From an uncultured Oscillospiraceae bacterium (lineage in GTDB: Bacteria; Bacillota; Clostridia; Oscillospirales; Oscillospiraceae), in the NCBI GenBank assembly GCA_944385665.1, contig CALWYB010000023.1, positions 1-37,813 on the forward strand: DNA of 37,813 nt. The letters run 5' to 3'. Of this stretch, positions 7,921 through 15,757 are shown piece by piece. A program made the translations under genes and the position numbers. The notes beneath the pieces were generated by a model that had not been told where the DNA came from, searched no databases, and saw only the letters and a program-made list of their open reading frames with translations. Every line of letters starts with the position of its first letter. Position 1 is the first letter of the stretch.

Positions 7921-8025
7921 TTGACAGAGGCAGGAATCATGGCGTATGATTGCCTTAAATTAAGATGTAACGTTTCGTCCCGGGGATTCGGGGCGCTCTT
8001 TTTCCCAATGAAATGAAACGTTACA
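7921..8025 (+). promoter_or_regulatory. Promoter and two operators of the ABC/GH32 operon
   Basis: TTGACA (7921-7926) and TATGAT (7945-7950) with an 18-base spacer form a strong promoter. Two operator candidates follow: TGTAACGTTTCG (7966-7977), near the start of transcription, and TGAAACGTTACA (8014-8025), in the leader. They share the TGWAACGTT core with the sites near lacI. A separate 10-bp palindrome GTACCGGTAC lies at 8032-8041. The divergent gap 7719-8120 contains no gene; a short frame across it (7828-8016) runs through these sites and has no ribosome site. Confidence 0.68.
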
Positions 8026-8120
8026 TACTAGGTACCGGTACATGACTCTGAACACAGAAATGAGGGGATAGAACGCTGTGCAGTTGCGATACCAAAATTT
8101 TCAATTGGGAGTGAGACAAT

Positions 8121-9059
8121 GTGAGTCAACCATATAAATCTGCGGCGGGCGTCCTTGCCCCCCACAGAAAACCCTTAGGCCGCCGGATCTTGACCAACTG
8201 GCAGCTCTACCTGCTGCTGCTGATCCCGGTGGTACTGACCATCATCTATAAGTATGTCCCCATGTACGGCATCCAGATCGCCTTCCGGGATTTCAAAGCC
8301 AGCCGGGGATATACAGGCAGCCAGTGGGTGGGCCTGTACTGGTTCGAGCGGTTTTTCAGTTCGCCCACCTGTGTCCGGATGATCAAGAATACGGTCCTCA
8401 TCAGCCTGTACAGCCTGCTGTGGACCTTCCCCATCCCCATCATCCTGTCCCTCATCATCAATCAGCTCCGTTTCCGGCGGTATAAGCGGCTGGTCCAGAC
8501 AGTGCTGTATGCCCCCCACTTCATTTCCATCATGGTGGTCTGCGGCATGCTGCGCATCTTTTTGAGCCCCTCGGGCGGACTCATCAACCTGATCTTCGGC
8601 ACCAGCATCGACTTTCTGACCGAGTCCTCCGCCTTCCGCACCATCTACATCGCCTCGGGCGTCTGGCAGGACGCCGGCTGGGGCTGCATCATCTATCTGG
8701 CTACCTTAGCCAACGTGGACCCGGGCCTGTACGAGGCGGCCAAGATCGACGGCGCCTCGGTCTTCCAGCGCATCAAGAACATCGACCTGCCGGAGCTGCT
8801 GCCCATGGCCATCCTGAACCTCATTATGGCCGCCGGCGGCCTGATGAACGTGGGCTTTGAAAAGGTGTGGCTCCTTCAGACCGACCTAAACAAGGCCACC
8901 AGCGACGTCATCGCCGTGTACGTCTACCAGCAGGGCATCGAAAACGCCAAGTACAGCTACTCCACCGCCGTTGGGCTGTTCAACACGGCGGTAAACATCA
9001 TTTTGCTGCTCATCGTCAACAAGATCGCGTCCAAGGTCTCGGACGTGGAATTTGTGTAA
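8121..9059 (+). CDS. Carbohydrate ABC transporter permease, LplB type
   Basis: A 312-aa inner-membrane permease with about six helices. The N-terminal LYLLLLIPVVLTIIYKYVPMYGIQIAFRD is characteristic of the LplB/YtcP-type di-permease systems for oligosaccharides. The ATPase-contact EAA loop is present (YEAAKIDGASVFQRIKNIDLPEL). The start is GTG at 8121, preceded by GGGAGTGAG at a suitable distance; the ATG two bases earlier is followed immediately by a stop. It is the first gene of the operon after the LacI-controlled promoter and its product should form a heterodimer with the next permease. No ATPase gene is present, so a shared MsmX/MsmK-type ATPase encoded elsewhere is expected (family knowledge). 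Confidence 0.93.
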   Translation: MSQPYKSAAGVLAPHRKPLGRRILTNWQLYLLLLIPVVLTIIYKYVPMYGIQIAFRDFKASRGYTGSQWVGLYWFERFFSSPTCVRMIKNTVLISLYSLLWTFPIPIILSLIINQLRFRRYKRLVQTVLYAPHFISIMVVCGMLRIFLSPSGGLINLIFGTSIDFLTESSAFRTIYIASGVWQDAGWGCIIYLATLANVDPGLYEAAKIDGASVFQRIKNIDLPELLPMAILNLIMAAGGLMNVGFEKVWLLQTDLNKATSDVIAVYVYQQGIENAKYSYSTAVGLFNTAVNIILLLIVNKIASKVSDVEFV

Positions 9060-9073
9060 GGGGGGTGGAGAAC

Positions 9074-9973
9074 ATGAAAAAAAGCACCGGAAAAAGCACC
9101 GGATTGTCTGAACGCACCAGCGATATCATTCTGGTGGCCATCACCGCGGTGGTGCTCATCATCGTGGCCTATCCCCTCTATTACGTCCTCATCGCCTCGG
9201 TCTCCGACCCCTACGATGTCTACGCGGGCAAGACCTTCCTGTTCCCCAGCGGCTTCACCCTGGACGGATACGCGGCGGTCTTTCAGGACCCCAACATCGT
9301 CTCCGGCTTTTTGAATTCCGTGAAATACACCGTGATCGGCACGGTCTTCTCGGTGACCATGCTCTACATCACCGCCTACCCCATGGCCCAGCGGGACCTG
9401 CCCGGGCGGAAGTTTTTCAGCATCTTTTTCCTCATCACCATGTACTTTGGCGGCGGCCTGGTCCCCACCTACCTGGTGGTGAAAAGCACCGGGCTGGTGG
9501 GCAGCATGTGGTCCCTGTTCCTGCCCGGCGGCGTGGCGGTGGGCAATATGATCATCGTGCGCAACTACTTCCAGAACAGCGTCCCCAAGGACCTGGTGGA
9601 GGCCGCCCAGATCGACGGCTGCTCCAAGATGGGGATTTTCCTGCGCATCGTCATCCCCCTCTCCAAGCCCATCCTAGCCGTCATGGCGGTCTTCTCCATG
9701 GTGGCCTACTGGAACGACTGGTTTACCGCACTGATCTATCTGGGCGGCAAGGGCTCTCCCCTGCCTCTGGTCATGCGGAATATCCTCATCAAGAGCTCCG
9801 CCTCCGCCTCCCAGGCCGCCACCATCTCCGGCGGTTACGCAGAGCTCAATAAGCTCACCGAGCTGCTGAAATTCTGCTCCATGATCGTGGCGGCGGTGCC
9901 CATGCTGGTGGTCTACCCCTTTGTCCAGAAATATTTTGAAAAGGGCTTTATGGCCGGCGCGGTGAAGGGCTGA
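9074..9973 (+). CDS. Carbohydrate ABC transporter permease, YtcP type
   Basis: A 299-aa permease of the MalG/YtcP class with about six helices and an EAA loop (VEAAQIDGCSKMGIFLRIVIPLSKP). Partner motifs of the class are present, including YPLYYVLIASVSDPYDVYAGK at the N-terminus and WNDWFTALIYL after the loop. It ends in FEKGFMAGAVKG, a C-terminus typical of YtcP-like proteins. The ATG at 9074 follows GGTGGAG; the longer frame from 8867 overlaps the previous gene and is rejected. It lies 14 bases after the first permease gene and 16 bases before the binding-protein gene. Confidence 0.93.
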   Translation: MKKSTGKSTGLSERTSDIILVAITAVVLIIVAYPLYYVLIASVSDPYDVYAGKTFLFPSGFTLDGYAAVFQDPNIVSGFLNSVKYTVIGTVFSVTMLYITAYPMAQRDLPGRKFFSIFFLITMYFGGGLVPTYLVVKSTGLVGSMWSLFLPGGVAVGNMIIVRNYFQNSVPKDLVEAAQIDGCSKMGIFLRIVIPLSKPILAVMAVFSMVAYWNDWFTALIYLGGKGSPLPLVMRNILIKSSASASQAATISGGYAELNKLTELLKFCSMIVAAVPMLVVYPFVQKYFEKGFMAGAVKG

Positions 9974-9989
9974 GAAAGGAGAACGAACC

Positions 9990-11693
9990 ATGAAACAAGT
10001 TTGGAAACGGGGAGCTGCCGCCTCTCTGGCGGCCCTCGTGCTGACCGCGGGCCTGTCCGGATGCTCCAGCGGCCTGGTGAACAATGTAAAAACCGGGGAG
10101 ATCAACCCCAACACGGATCAGACGGAATTTGACATCATGGGCGGCATCTCCGCCCTGTCCAGCGGCTATGAGGATAATGAGGTGCTCAACCAGCTGCAAG
10201 ACAATGTGGGCATCAAGATCAACTGGGAGACCATGTCCGACTCTCTGGCCGAGCAAGTAAACATCCGCATCACCGGCGGCCAGTACCCCGACGCCTTTAT
10301 GGGGGTGGGCTTCTCCAACTACGACCTGGCCCGGTACGGGGACGACGGCACCTTCCTGGATCTGACCCCCTACCTCACCGAGGACATCATGCCCAACCTG
10401 TGCGCCATCCTGGAGGAGCACCCGGAGATCCGGGCGGCCATCACCCAGGAGGACGGCAAGATCTACGGCCTGCCCGCCGGGGAGCAGATGACCACCGCCG
10501 GCATCGGCGCGGACGTGGACGATGCCTACTCCATCTACACCATCCCCCAGTTCAGCATGATCAACAAGGCGTGGCTGGACGAGCTGGGGCTGCCGGTGCC
10601 CACCACCCTGGATGAGCTCCACGACGCCCTGAAAGCCTTTAAGGATAACGACATGTCCCACACCTACTACGGAAACGACTCCGGCTCCACCATCCCCATG
10701 TCCACCGGCTTTGACGAGTGGTGCTGGGGCCAAAACATCTTCTACTCCGGCTTCGGCTTTACCAACTGGCCCAACGACGTGTGCAACGACCTGCACCTGA
10801 AAAGCGACGGCACGGTGGAATTTGTCTGCGTCTCCGACGCCTACCGGGACTGCATGGATTACTTCCACACCTGGTACAGCGAGGGCCTGATGGACGTGGA
10901 GATGTTCAGCCAGAGCGACAGCCAGCTGATGGCCAAGTGCCAGCAGGGCTATGTGGGCGTGTCCACCTGGTGGTATATTGAGGAATTGATGGGGGACTAC
11001 GCCGACGACTATGTGTTCCTCCCCCCTCTTTCCGGCCCGAAAGGCACTCAGTATGAGGACGTCTGCGGCATCACCATCCGTCCCGGCTCCCCCATCACCT
11101 CCGGCCAGCTGTGCATCACCGGCAAGTGCCAGAGCCCCATCAACCTTCTGAAGTTCTTTGACCAGTGGTACGACGGGGAAACCGTGATGCAGCTGCACTA
11201 CGGCCCCATCGGCGTCTACTTCACCGGCCAGGACGAGAACGGCATGTGGATGTCCATTACCGACGAGGAGGCAAAGGAAAAGTACGGCAAGAGCGCCGGC
11301 GAGCTGCGCAACCAGTATGAGACCTATGGCCCCAAGCTGATCTTGTCGGAGTACTACCGGGACGTCTTCTACATGGAGCCCAACGCCATCAACCGCCTGA
11401 CCTGGCTGCAGGAGGACTGGATGCCCTATGTAAAGGATACCAGCGTCTACCCGGTGGACTGCACCTTCACCAGCATGGAGATGGAGACGTTGGACTGGCA
11501 TAAGCCGGACTTTGAGACCGCCGTACGGGAACAGGAGGGCCTGTGGCTGAAAAACGGCGGCCAGGGCGGCGGCGCCATCACCGACCAGGAATGGGAGGAC
11601 TACAAAGACTTTCTGGTAAAGAAGTGCGGGATGAACGACCTTCTCCAGGTCTACCAGGCCGCCTATGACCGCTACGTCCAAACGGAAAACTGA
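9990..11693 (+). CDS. Extracellular solute-binding lipoprotein
   Basis: A 567-aa family-1-type carbohydrate-binding protein of the large LipO/YtcQ class that partners LplB/YtcP permeases. The N-terminus is a lipoprotein signal (LAALVLTAGLSGC, lipid-anchored Cys25). The mature protein has class-typical stretches: VNIRITGGQYPDAFMG, LDLTPYLTEDIMPNLCAILEE, KIYGLPAG and FSMINKAWLDELGLPVPTTLDE. It should sit on the outer face of the membrane and deliver the sugar to the two permeases. GAAAGGAGA precedes the ATG. Linkage to a GH32 enzyme suggests that the ligand is a fructose-containing oligosaccharide, but the binding pocket cannot be read from sequence. Confidence 0.92.
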   Translation: MKQVWKRGAAASLAALVLTAGLSGCSSGLVNNVKTGEINPNTDQTEFDIMGGISALSSGYEDNEVLNQLQDNVGIKINWETMSDSLAEQVNIRITGGQYPDAFMGVGFSNYDLARYGDDGTFLDLTPYLTEDIMPNLCAILEEHPEIRAAITQEDGKIYGLPAGEQMTTAGIGADVDDAYSIYTIPQFSMINKAWLDELGLPVPTTLDELHDALKAFKDNDMSHTYYGNDSGSTIPMSTGFDEWCWGQNIFYSGFGFTNWPNDVCNDLHLKSDGTVEFVCVSDAYRDCMDYFHTWYSEGLMDVEMFSQSDSQLMAKCQQGYVGVSTWWYIEELMGDYADDYVFLPPLSGPKGTQYEDVCGITIRPGSPITSGQLCITGKCQSPINLLKFFDQWYDGETVMQLHYGPIGVYFTGQDENGMWMSITDEEAKEKYGKSAGELRNQYETYGPKLILSEYYRDVFYMEPNAINRLTWLQEDWMPYVKDTSVYPVDCTFTSMEMETLDWHKPDFETAVREQEGLWLKNGGQGGGAITDQEWEDYKDFLVKKCGMNDLLQVYQAAYDRYVQTEN

Positions 11694-11729
11694 GCGGCCC
11701 ACCCAAATTCGATCAAAGGATGAGATTCT

Positions 11730-13214
11730 ATGGTTAGCACGCAACTGCAAAAGGCACGAGATTTTGAAGCCCAGTACGGGCCCCACATTCCCACGGCGGA
11801 ACGTCCCGCGTTCCACGCCACCCCCACCATCGGCTGGATGAACGACCCCAACGGATTTTCCCTGTATCAGGGGAAATGCCACCTGTTCTACCAGTATCAT
11901 CCCTACTCCAACGAGTGGGGCCCCATGCACTGGGGACACCTGACCACAGAGGATTTCATCCACTGGCAGCGGCTGCCCGCCGCCCTGGCGCCCGACCAGC
12001 CCTGTGACGCCGGCGGGTGCTTCTCCGGCGGCGCGGTGGAGCTGCCCGACGGGCGGCAGCTGCTGATGTACACGGGAGTGCGGCGGGAGCGGGACGAGGA
12101 TGGAGTTCTTCGGGACATCCAGACCCAGTGCGTGGCCATGGGCGACGGGCTCAACTACGAGAAGTATCCCCTCAACCCGGTGCTGGACAAGAACGACCTG
12201 CCCGAAGGGGGCAGCGCGGCGGACTTCCGGGACCCCAAAGTGTGGCGGGAGGCGGACGGCACCTACTACGCCGTCATCGGCAACCGCCCGGCGGACGGCA
12301 GCGGCGCTATTCTCCTCTACAAGAGCAAGGACGGCCTGAAGTGGGACTACATCCGCACCTTGGACGCCTGCCACAATCAGTACGGGAAAATGTGGGAGTG
12401 CCCCGATTTCTTCCCTCTGGATGGGCGGCAGGTGCTGCTCATCAGTCCCCAGGAGATGTATCCCATCGGCCTGGAGTTCCATGCTGGCAATAACGCCCTG
12501 TGTCTGATTGGAGACTGGGATCCCCAGCGCATGGAGTTTCACCGCCAGACGGTCCAGGCGGTGGATTACGGACTGGACTTCTACGCCCCCCAGACCCTCC
12601 TGACTCCCGACGGGCGGCGGATCATGATCGCCTGGATGCAGAACTGGGCCACCACAGGGGCCAAACCCGCCCACTGCCGCTGGTTTGGCCAGATGACCCT
12701 CCCCCGGGAGCTGTTTTTGCGGGACGGGCGGCTGTGCCAGCGCCCTGTCCGGGAGCTGGAGGCCTGTCGGGGAGAGCGGGTACTCCATCAAAATGTCCCG
12801 GTGAGCGATGAGATCAACCTGCCGGGAGTCCAAGGGCGCATGGTGGATCTGACGGTGACGGTCCGTCCCACGGGAGACGAGATGTACCACCGGTTCCGCA
12901 TCCACGTGGCCAAGGACGGCACCCACGACACCATCATCCGCTATAAGCCCAATGAGAGCACCTTGAAGATCGACCGCACCCGCAGCGGCCTGCCCCACGA
13001 TATCGTCCACACCCGCAGCTTCCTGGTGCGGCCCCGGAAAGGGGAAGTGAAGCTGCGCATCCTTCTGGACCGGTTCAGCGTGGAGGTCTTTGTCAATGAC
13101 GGAGAGCAAGCGGCCAGCTCGGTGATCTACACCCGGCAGCAGGCCGACGCCATCACCTTTGAGGCGGACGGCCAGGCCCTGATCGACGTGGAAAAGTACG
13201 ACCTGACGGTTTAA
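11730..13214 (+). CDS. Glycoside hydrolase family 32 beta-fructosidase
   Basis: A 494-aa enzyme that cleaves terminal beta-fructosyl bonds (sucrose, sucrose-6-phosphate or fructo-oligosaccharides). The three GH32 catalytic residues are visible: nucleophile Asp39 in WMNDPNG, Asp168 in FRDP (transition-state stabiliser) and acid/base Glu223 in WECPD. A five-bladed propeller spans about 30-340 and a C-terminal beta-sandwich ends at VEVFVNDGEQAASS. There is no signal peptide, so it acts in the cytoplasm on what the ABC system imports. Because the transporter is ABC and not PTS, the substrate is probably unphosphorylated. No fructokinase is nearby. It is the last gene of the operon, 36 bases after the binding protein, with a long hairpin after the stop. 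Confidence 0.93.
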   Translation: MVSTQLQKARDFEAQYGPHIPTAERPAFHATPTIGWMNDPNGFSLYQGKCHLFYQYHPYSNEWGPMHWGHLTTEDFIHWQRLPAALAPDQPCDAGGCFSGGAVELPDGRQLLMYTGVRRERDEDGVLRDIQTQCVAMGDGLNYEKYPLNPVLDKNDLPEGGSAADFRDPKVWREADGTYYAVIGNRPADGSGAILLYKSKDGLKWDYIRTLDACHNQYGKMWECPDFFPLDGRQVLLISPQEMYPIGLEFHAGNNALCLIGDWDPQRMEFHRQTVQAVDYGLDFYAPQTLLTPDGRRIMIAWMQNWATTGAKPAHCRWFGQMTLPRELFLRDGRLCQRPVRELEACRGERVLHQNVPVSDEINLPGVQGRMVDLTVTVRPTGDEMYHRFRIHVAKDGTHDTIIRYKPNESTLKIDRTRSGLPHDIVHTRSFLVRPRKGEVKLRILLDRFSVEVFVNDGEQAASSVIYTRQQADAITFEADGQALIDVEKYDLTV

Positions 13215-13230
13215 ACTGGCATCAACATGC

Positions 13231-13272
13231 GGAAGCGCCTTGTTCTGAACAAAATCAGAACAAGGCGCTTCC
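13231..13272 (+). terminator. 17-bp hairpin closing the ABC/GH32 operon
   Basis: A 17-bp perfect stem (13231-13247 with 13256-13272; arm begins GGAAGCGCC) with an 8-base loop lies 16 bases after the GH32 stop. It lacks a clear T run on either strand, so it may act as a weak or bidirectional terminator between convergent genes or as an mRNA 3' stabiliser. Confidence 0.6.
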
Positions 13273-13326
13273 TGCGTGATAAGCTGTAGAAAGGGCATTC
13301 CCAACTCACAGGTTTCCAAAAACCTT

Positions 13327-14454
13327 TTACAAAATGGTGCTGAAATCAGCCATGGCCTCGGAGATCTTCAGCTGCTGGGGACACACCGCCTCGCAGCTGC
13401 GGCAGCCGATGCAGGCGCTGGGCTGCTTGTCCGCCGGAATGGCGGAGAGGGCCATGGGGGCGATGAAACCGCCGCCGGTGAACCGGTGCTCGTTATAGAG
13501 GGCCAGCAGGTGGGGAATGTCCAGACCCTGGGGACAGTGGCTGGTGCAGTACCGGCAGGCGGTACAGGCCAAGGCCTTGGGGTTGGTCATCTCGCTGCCC
13601 AGAGCCAGCAGGCCGTCCCATTCCTGCTGGGTCAGGGGATCTTCCGTCTCAAAGGTAGCCAGGTTGTCCTTCAGCTGCTCCAGATTGGACATGCCGGAGA
13701 GAATGACCACCACATTGGGGATATGCTGCAGGAACCGGAAGGCCCAGGCGGGGATGGGACGCTGAGGTGCCATGGCCTGGAGCACCGCGGCCTCCTTTTT
13801 ACTCAGCCGGGCCAGCCGTCCGCCTCGGAGGGGCTCCATGACCCACACGGGGATGTGGTACTGCTTCAGCAGCTCCACTTTCTCCTTTCCCCCCTGGAAG
13901 GTCCAATCGATATAGTTGAGCTGGAGCTGGCAGAACTCCATGTGCTCCCCGTAGGCCTCCAGGAAGCGCTTGAGCACCGGCATGGCCCCGTGACAGGAGA
14001 AGCCCAGATGGCGGATGCGGCCGTTTCTCTTCTGCTCCAGCAGGTAGTCCAGAATGCCGTACTTGGGGTCCAGATAGGCGTCGATGTTCATCTCACACAC
14101 ATTGTGGAACAGGTAAAAGTCGAAGTAATCCACCCGGCACTTCTTTAGCTGCTCTTCAAAGATCTCCCGCACCTTTCCCATGTTGCTCAGATCATAGCCG
14201 GGGAACTTGTTGGCCAGATAAAATGTGTCCCGTGGATAAGTGGCCAGGGCCTTGCCGATGGCCAGCTCGGAATTGCCGGCGTGGTAGGCCCAGGCGGTGT
14301 CATAGTAATTGATCCCCCGCTCCATGGCCAAGGCTACCATTTCCTCCACAGCGGCCTGGTCCACCATAGCGTCGTTTCCCTCCACCACGGGCAGGCGCAT
14401 ACAGCCCAACCCTAAGTTGGAAAGTTTCATGCCTTGAAATTCCTTGTAAGTCAT
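13327..14454 (-). CDS. Aldo/keto reductase with C-terminal 2[4Fe-4S] domain
   Basis: A 375-aa cytoplasmic oxidoreductase. The AKR barrel carries the expected tetrad: Asp52 and Tyr57 (NYYDTAWAYHAG), Lys83 (ANKFPG) and His117 (YLFHN). The C-terminal ~80 residues have two ferredoxin-like cysteine clusters (CTACRYCTSHCP and CIGCRSCEAVCP), as in the anaerobe-type AKRs that couple NAD(P)H-like chemistry to electron transfer. The substrate is not known. It ends a leftward cluster merR-flavodoxin-AKR, 82 bases after the flavodoxin gene, a combination common in Clostridia and suggestive of a redox response. Confidence 0.9.
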   Translation of the reverse strand: MTYKEFQGMKLSNLGLGCMRLPVVEGNDAMVDQAAVEEMVALAMERGINYYDTAWAYHAGNSELAIGKALATYPRDTFYLANKFPGYDLSNMGKVREIFEEQLKKCRVDYFDFYLFHNVCEMNIDAYLDPKYGILDYLLEQKRNGRIRHLGFSCHGAMPVLKRFLEAYGEHMEFCQLQLNYIDWTFQGGKEKVELLKQYHIPVWVMEPLRGGRLARLSKKEAAVLQAMAPQRPIPAWAFRFLQHIPNVVVILSGMSNLEQLKDNLATFETEDPLTQQEWDGLLALGSEMTNPKALACTACRYCTSHCPQGLDIPHLLALYNEHRFTGGGFIAPMALSAIPADKQPSACIGCRSCEAVCPQQLKISEAMADFSTIL

Positions 14455-14535
14455 ACGTACCGCTCCTTCTCTTCTTTTTTCGTCTTTACTATGCAGCAGG
14501 GAGCATCCCAGGCGGCTATGCTCCTTTTGGTATGC

Positions 14536-15198
14536 TCAGAGTCCCAGACCCAGGCTGTCCACCCATTGGGCCACCTCATTCTGGTCTGCCCCGCTGTCAA
14601 AGTGCTGTCCGTCCATCCACCGGGCATTGGGGGCCAGAGCCTGGAGCTCCTCCAGGCTGCCGCCGATGCCGCTGGAGCCGGAGGTGCAGAAGGGCACGAT
14701 GGTCACACCGTCCAAGTCGTAACTCTCCAGGAAGGTACAGAGGATTTTCGGCGCCTGCCCCCACCAGATGGGATAGCCCAGAAACATCACATCATAACTG
14801 TCCGGGTTTTCCAGGGTGCCAGAGATCGCGGGCCGGGCATTGGGGTCGTTTTGTTCCTGATTGGCCCGACAGCTGTCGTTGCTGTAATTCAGATCGTCGC
14901 TGGTGTAGGGCACTTGGGGGACGATCTCATAGAGGTCGGCATCCAGAACAGCCTGAAGATGCTGGGCAATGCCACGGGTATTTCCGGTAGCGGAGAAATA
15001 GGCCACCAGCACACCGCCCTCCGGCTTGGAAGCAGTCGTGGATGTGGACGGATCGGCGGCGGACGACTCCACAACAGAGGACGCTCCCTCCTGTCCTGTC
15101 TGGGACTGGCCGGGGTTACTCTGGACCCCGCTCCCTCCGCAGGCCGTCAGGGCTCCCATCAGGACCAGCCCAGTCAGCAGCGCAAACATTCGTTTCAT
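14536..15198 (-). CDS. Flavodoxin-domain lipoprotein
   Basis: A 220-aa protein with a lipoprotein signal (FALLTGLVLMGALTAC), a Ser/Thr/Gln-rich linker to about residue 60, and a flavodoxin fold thereafter. The FMN phosphate loop is visible in VAYFSATGNTRGIAQHL, and the flavin-flanking loops are at FLGYPIWWGQAP and FCTSGSSGIGGS. It should be anchored on the outer face of the membrane, where it could carry electrons outside the cell. Its start overlaps the merR stop by 4 bases (15195-15198), so it is translated together with the regulator. The partner may be the downstream AKR, although that enzyme is cytoplasmic. Confidence 0.9.
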   Translation of the reverse strand: MKRMFALLTGLVLMGALTACGGSGVQSNPGQSQTGQEGASSVVESSAADPSTSTTASKPEGGVLVAYFSATGNTRGIAQHLQAVLDADLYEIVPQVPYTSDDLNYSNDSCRANQEQNDPNARPAISGTLENPDSYDVMFLGYPIWWGQAPKILCTFLESYDLDGVTIVPFCTSGSSGIGGSLEELQALAPNARWMDGQHFDSGADQNEVAQWVDSLGLGL

Positions 15199-15566
15199 TC
15201 TGCCATACCTCCTATTCCTTTTTGTGTTTTTCGGATCTCATGCCGCAGGTAATCCAGCCGCAGAAGCTGATGCTCTTTGAAGTGGATCTCGTCCAGAGCG
15301 GCGCTGCGCTTTTCTTCCAACATACGCAGCCTCTGCCCAACGGAGAGCTCTCCTTCCAGAAGAAGCCGCATGTAAACTTCCACCTCTTCTGTGGTGAATC
15401 CAATGTCGTGGAGGGTCATGATCGTACTCAGCCGTTCCAAATCGGTGTCATCGTACTGCCAGTCCCCCATTACCTTTTTGACCGCCCCGCACAGTCCCCA
15501 GCTCTCATATTCCCGCAGAATGCTCATGGGGATCTGATAGCGCTCGCTTGCCTCCTGTATGGTCAT
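15195..15566 (-). CDS. MerR-family transcriptional regulator
   Basis: A 123-aa regulator. Residues 1-65 are a MerR winged helix (MTIQEASERYQIPMSILREYESWGL, then DLERLSTIMTLHDIGFTTEEVEVYMRLLL), followed by a helical dimerisation segment (LRMLEEKRSAALDEIHFKEHQL). There is no cysteine-rich metal site at the C-terminus. The ATG at 15566 follows GGAGG by 7 bases; a longer in-frame start at 15635 would run through the palindrome described separately. It is the first gene of the merR-flavodoxin-AKR cluster and most likely controls it. Confidence 0.86.
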   Translation of the reverse strand: MTIQEASERYQIPMSILREYESWGLCGAVKKVMGDWQYDDTDLERLSTIMTLHDIGFTTEEVEVYMRLLLEGELSVGQRLRMLEEKRSAALDEIHFKEHQLLRLDYLRHEIRKTQKGIGGMAE

Positions 15567-15591
15567 ATCCCAGCCTCCAAAGAAAAAATGC

Positions 15592-15645
15592 GGATGTCCT
15601 AGCTTGGACACCCACATTTTAAAACGGCTTTTCATCTACGTCTAA
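15592..15645 (-). promoter_or_regulatory. Candidate merR promoter and operator palindrome
   Basis: A dyad GGATGTCC (15592-15599) and GGACACCC (15606-15613) with one mismatch surrounds 6 bases; the inner TGTCC/GGACA arms are perfect. On the minus strand it follows a weak promoter (TTAGAC at 15640-15645, 18 bases, TAAAAT at 15616-15621). It is a plausible site for the MerR protein encoded just downstream. Confidence 0.42.
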
Positions 15646-15648
15646 TAC

Positions 15649-15744
15649 TTATTCTGGATGGTCAGAAATAGGCGTGAGGCATTTTTTGATATGTTCCAGC
15701 AGTGCCGCCACCGAAGAAAAATATCTCAGACCCCGAAGTTCCAT
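15649..15744 (-). CDS. Possible 31-aa small protein
   Basis: A short frame starts at 15744, 13 bases after the acyltransferase stop, with GGGAGGAG 4 bases before the ATG. It encodes MELRGLRYFSSVAALLEH followed by IKKCLTPISDHPE. The ribosome site is unusually strong for a chance frame. The first 13 residues resemble the N-terminus of many LysR proteins (MELRxLRYF), so it could be a remnant of a lost regulator instead. No function can be assigned. Confidence 0.35.
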   Translation of the reverse strand: MELRGLRYFSSVAALLEHIKKCLTPISDHPE

Positions 15745-15757
15745 GTGGCTCCTCCCT

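Noticed and set aside
7828-8016. 62-codon frame in the lacI/ABC divergent gap
   Set aside because: It spans the promoter and an operator of the ABC operon and has no ribosome site.
9948-13319. A 1123-codon open frame on the minus strand
   Set aside because: It runs opposite the binding-protein and GH32 genes, both with clear motifs. Its translation is Val/Gly/His/Gln-rich with no domain, as expected of an antisense shadow in GC-rich DNA.
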